A stretch of DNA of 64,000 nt from Chromera velia (lineage: Eukaryota > Sar > Chromeraceae): NCBI GenBank assembly GCA_018398765.1, contig JAHBMJ010002602.1, positions 24,424-88,423 on the forward strand. The letters are read 5' to 3'. Below are positions 60,750-64,000 of the stretch, one piece after another (position 1 is the first letter of the stretch; each line of letters starts with the position of its first letter). The notes below the pieces were generated by a model, which did not search any database, was not told where the DNA came from, and saw only the letters and a list, made by a program, of their open reading frames with translations. The position numbers were made by a program, and so were the translations under genes.

Positions 60750-63700
60750 ATGGAGGACCTCCCAGTCGTGCACGAGGAGATTGCACTCTCCGCCATGGTC
60801 GGTCTGCTGATCGGATCCTGGACACAGAGAGATCAACCGTCGTCGCCCTCAGACCCGAGCGATCCTCTTTCTCCTGCTGTCTGCAGAGATTTACGAGTGC
60901 GGAAGTCCCGACGCAAGACAAAGATGTGAGGCAGATGCTGCGATCTTTGGGCGAACCCATCACCCTTTTTGGAGAAGGGGTCAGTCTGCCTCCTCAGAAT
61001 TGGCTCTTTCACCCCTTTCCTTCTTGTGTGTGAATGAGGGAAGGTCTACCTGACTACAGGGTAGGCCATATGCTTCTCCCTTGACCGTTTCTATGTGTGT
61101 CTCTGAATCCGTTTTGTTCGCACTTTTTAGACTTCCGACAAAGGAGACGGGAACTCGAGACCTAGGTGGGTGAAGTTTCAATATAAATTTCCGAGAGGAA
61201 CGCGATAGGAACTCAATAAGCTTTTACGATTTTTCCGGGCTATAGCTGCTTCTCCTCATATTTCTCATTGCACGCTTGTCGTCCGTCCTTTCTTTCTGTG
61301 ACTTCTTTCTTCATTTGCATTTCCCGTATTCGGGGTCCCTCCCTTCCCTCCTTCCTCTCTTGCAGCCGTGGGAGCGCCGAGAGCGTCTGAGGCTGAAGAT
61401 AGAAAGCCAGGAAGAGGAGAAACCGGGGGAAGAGGAGGACGAAGAGGAGTTCCAGGTTCGCCTTCCTTCCTTCCTTCCTTCCGCGCTTCCGAGGGGGCAG
61501 GGGGAATGGCAGTGGGAAAGAATTTGAGGTTTAAGCTGGACCCTTGAAATGCCGCGCAGTTGGACGCTGTTTTCACAGACACATGCGTGCAGAAGGATGC
61601 TTTGTTGTACATTGAATGAGGCAAAAAGAGAGGAAGACCACTCTTCACCTCAATTTTTCGAGAGAGAAATTTGTTTTAAAATTCATGTCCCCATGCATGG
61701 ATGCAGGAGGATGAGTTGTTCTACACAGAGGGGTCGAAAGAACTCCTCGACCTGCGACGAGAGCTGGCAGCCTTCTCCCTTCGAGCAGCTGCCAAGAGGC
61801 TGCAACGAGAAAAGGATATACGCACAAGAATACCGCCGTGGGAGGAGAGGGAAGCGGTGGATAAATTCAACAAACATCTGCAGGTCGGTTGGTCGGGACA
61901 CCTTTACTTTGCTTCTGTTCTTTTCCACTTGCCTCCGGCTCTGTGCTTCGTGGGCATGTAGGCTCATCCATGAGGCATTGCCTGGTTGTCTGCATGCTTT
62001 TATGGTTGCTCTTTGTCCTTCTGCTTCCATCTCTGCCTGTCTGCCTTCTCCCTCTCTGCACATGCGGGCGTGTTGTCTCTCTGTGTTTGTTTGTTTGTGT
62101 GTGTGTGGGTGGGTGTGCGTGTGTCTCTGCGTGTGAGTGTGAGTGCGAGAATTTGGTTTCCCCTTGTGTGCATGCAGAAGTCGATGGCCGTCCAAGTGAG
62201 TCAAGTCGGAGACGACAGACCACTTACTCAAGGAAGGTTCTCGCCTGACGCACGCCATTTTGCAACCTGTGAGTCCGTCTGTGTTGTGACTGTGATCAAA
62301 GCGCAGGCCTCTGCGAGACTTCAATCCGATCGAGCCTGTATGCCTCTAGGTTGTTTTATCACTTACGCTTCCGCGCGTGTCGACAGGTGAGGGTAAGGAT
62401 GATTAGCCAACTGCTTCCAATTGCGTTCTTGTTTCCTCTAAGCCGCTCTTCTCTTTCCTGCATCGCGTTGGATCTCTCTGCCGCCTGGTCAGGCTGGTGC
62501 TGTTTCCTCATTCTCCGTGCACTCCCCCTTCTGCGTGCGTTCCCTCCCCACACACGCACACGCACATGCATGCAGGTGGGTGGTCGGGGTCTCTGAAGAT
62601 CTGGAGCGTCCCCAAGTGCGGACTTGTGAAGACTCTCAGGGGACCTGGAGACAGGGTCGGTCAGTCAGCAGACGGAAGGACCGGGTAGATGTGATGTGGT
62701 GCATTTACATGACCCTGTCTGGGGCGATGGAGATGTGCTGGGGAACGGAGGGGCAGGAATTGCTGGAGAGACAGAACGCGCGTGGGGAAAATGCGTGCAA
62801 GAGTTGTCTCTGGTTTGGTCTGTTTTTTTTTCACCTCAATTTGTCTTTCGTCTTTTTTTAAAAAAGTTTTGGGGATCAATCATGAGTCCTTCATGAGGGG
62901 TTCTGTGTGCCTCTCTCTCTATTTGGTTAGCTGTCCTTGACCACGTCACATTGGTCCCCTCGTGTTTGCAGTTACACGGCCTTGCGTGGCGGCCGAACAG
63001 TCAATGGACGCAAGAGGGGGCAGGGGAAGGGGAAGGCGGGGTCATCGGGATGGACGTGGATGCGGGTGGAGACGGCGTAGAGGGAGGCCTTTGTCTTGCA
63101 GCAGCCTGTGCGGACAAGAAAATTCATTTGTGGAAATCTGGAAGCGTCAAACCATTTGGGGCCCTTGAAGGTCCGCCTCCTTTCTTCCTTCTCTGCCTCC
63201 TCGTTGCGGCATGGCGTTTTTCTGTCTCCCCTCCTTTCTCAATGGCTCGGTTGTCGTGAGGAGGAGTGAAAGAAAGAAAACAACTTGTGCCTGTAAGCTT
63301 TTAGGTTCCTTCCCCGTCTTCCCCCGTCTCGAATAGAGGCGGTCTCAGCATCTCCTCTTTGTTTCTGCTTTCTCTGTTTTTGTTCTTGCGTGCCCGTTGC
63401 AAAGGATTCTTTGTGAACCGCGTAGAGACTTTGGCGCAGGTTTCGACGCCTCGAAGTTGCAAGTCTTCCTTCCCCTGTGGGCTCCTCTGTTTCTTCCTCG
63501 CTCCGATTCACTCGCGCCACTTGTTCTGTCTGGTCTTTCTACGTGCATACTGCTTGCAGGTCATGAGGACCGGGTGAATCGTGTGGAGTTCTCTCCCTCT
63601 GGCCGTCTCCTGGCCTCCTCTTCCCATGACGGCACGTGGAGACTTTGGGATCTGGAGAGGAAAACAGAGGTGCTCCTGCAAGAGGGACACGCAAGGTCGG

Positions 63701-64000
63701 TTAGTCAGTCGGGTAGGCAGTGGAGGGCCTCGAGGAGTGGAGGGCGGAGTCACAACTGTGCTTAGGAATGTGGAAGGAAACCTGCTGTGAAATTCGATTC
63801 GAATGAAATGGCTGTCGGGCACGAAGGAATGGGTTTGGGATTTGCGTGCGCCGGTTTCATATGCTCTTTATCTCTTACCTTTGTTGCAGGGGTGCTTACG
63901 CTTTAAAATTTCACCCCGATTCTTCACTCGTAATTTCTGGAGACCTCGGGGGGGTGGTGAGGGTGTGGGACCTCCGGACTGGGCGGTGCGTGTTGCCGTT
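60750..64000 (+). CDS. PRPF4: U4/U6 snRNP protein Prp4 (PRPF4), N-terminal part, runs off the window
   Basis: Spliceosome component of the U4/U6.U5 tri-snRNP. Exons: 60750-60797 (tentative start), 60887-60979, 61366-61455, 61707-61883, 62178-62268, 62576-62655, 62972-63170, 63560-63695, 63890-64000 and beyond. All junction phases agree. The second exon holds the SFM/PRP4 motif [14 protein letters not shown] and the next [10 protein letters not shown] helical linker follows (residues about 80-140), then [14 protein letters not shown], which starts the WD40 domain. WD repeats seen: [37 protein letters not shown] with TWRLWDLE, and [10 protein letters not shown] at the window edge. All features parallel human PRPF4. 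A Glu-rich insert follows RRERLR. The second WD repeat has an acidic-glycine insertion. Remaining WD repeats lie beyond 64000. Confidence 0.93.

Overview
This window is nuclear DNA from a eukaryotic alga with a complex red-lineage plastid. The evidence is two light-harvesting (LHC) genes with secretory-type N-termini ending in an Ala-Phe cleavage-like motif, abundant spliceosomal introns with pyrimidine-rich 3' ends, and host genes for a GPI-anchor mannosyltransferase and a U4/U6 snRNP protein. A chromerid such as Chromera velia fits the gene content, long introns and heavy transposon load. That assignment is inference.

Positions 1-29,000 are repeat-dominated. They hold a minisatellite (about 600-1345), a foldback repeat (about 1700-1950), a fragment of a non-LTR retrotransposon protein (5740-6030), and a complete hAT DNA transposon (7951-11072) with 12-bp terminal inverted repeats and 8-bp target duplications. 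The hAT sits inside an older minus-strand ORF. A nested structure follows: a TIR element (15089-27741, 8-bp duplication ATACTAGC) split by an 11.6-kb Ty3/gypsy chromovirus-type retrotransposon (15285-26857, 635-bp LTRs, 4-bp duplication TTAG). The retrotransposon carries several inactivating lesions.

Positions 29,000-64,000 are gene-rich, with introns in nearly every gene. In order they are: a single-exon LHC gene (minus, 29096-29731); a roughly 20-exon PIGB/GPI10 GPI mannosyltransferase 3 (plus, 30549-39643); a conserved hypothetical with an SNRRL motif (minus, 40924-41715); a PPIE-like RRM protein lacking the cyclophilin domain (plus, 42256-44160); a 5'-truncated LINE (about 44860-46375); a five-exon LHC gene (minus, 47317-49963); two disordered minus-strand proteins (51899-55872 and 56693-59545); and the 5' two-thirds of PRPF4 (plus, 60750 to beyond the window). 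AT-rich spacers between these units carry LINE tails and microsatellites.

Exon chains were rebuilt by hand from splice sites, reading-frame phase and family similarity. Across 38 donors, about half begin GTC (mostly GTCAG or GTCGG) rather than GTA or GTG, an unusual 5' splice-site preference and the most interesting system-level signal here. There are three assembly gaps: 331-438, 16321-16339 and 53904-54000.
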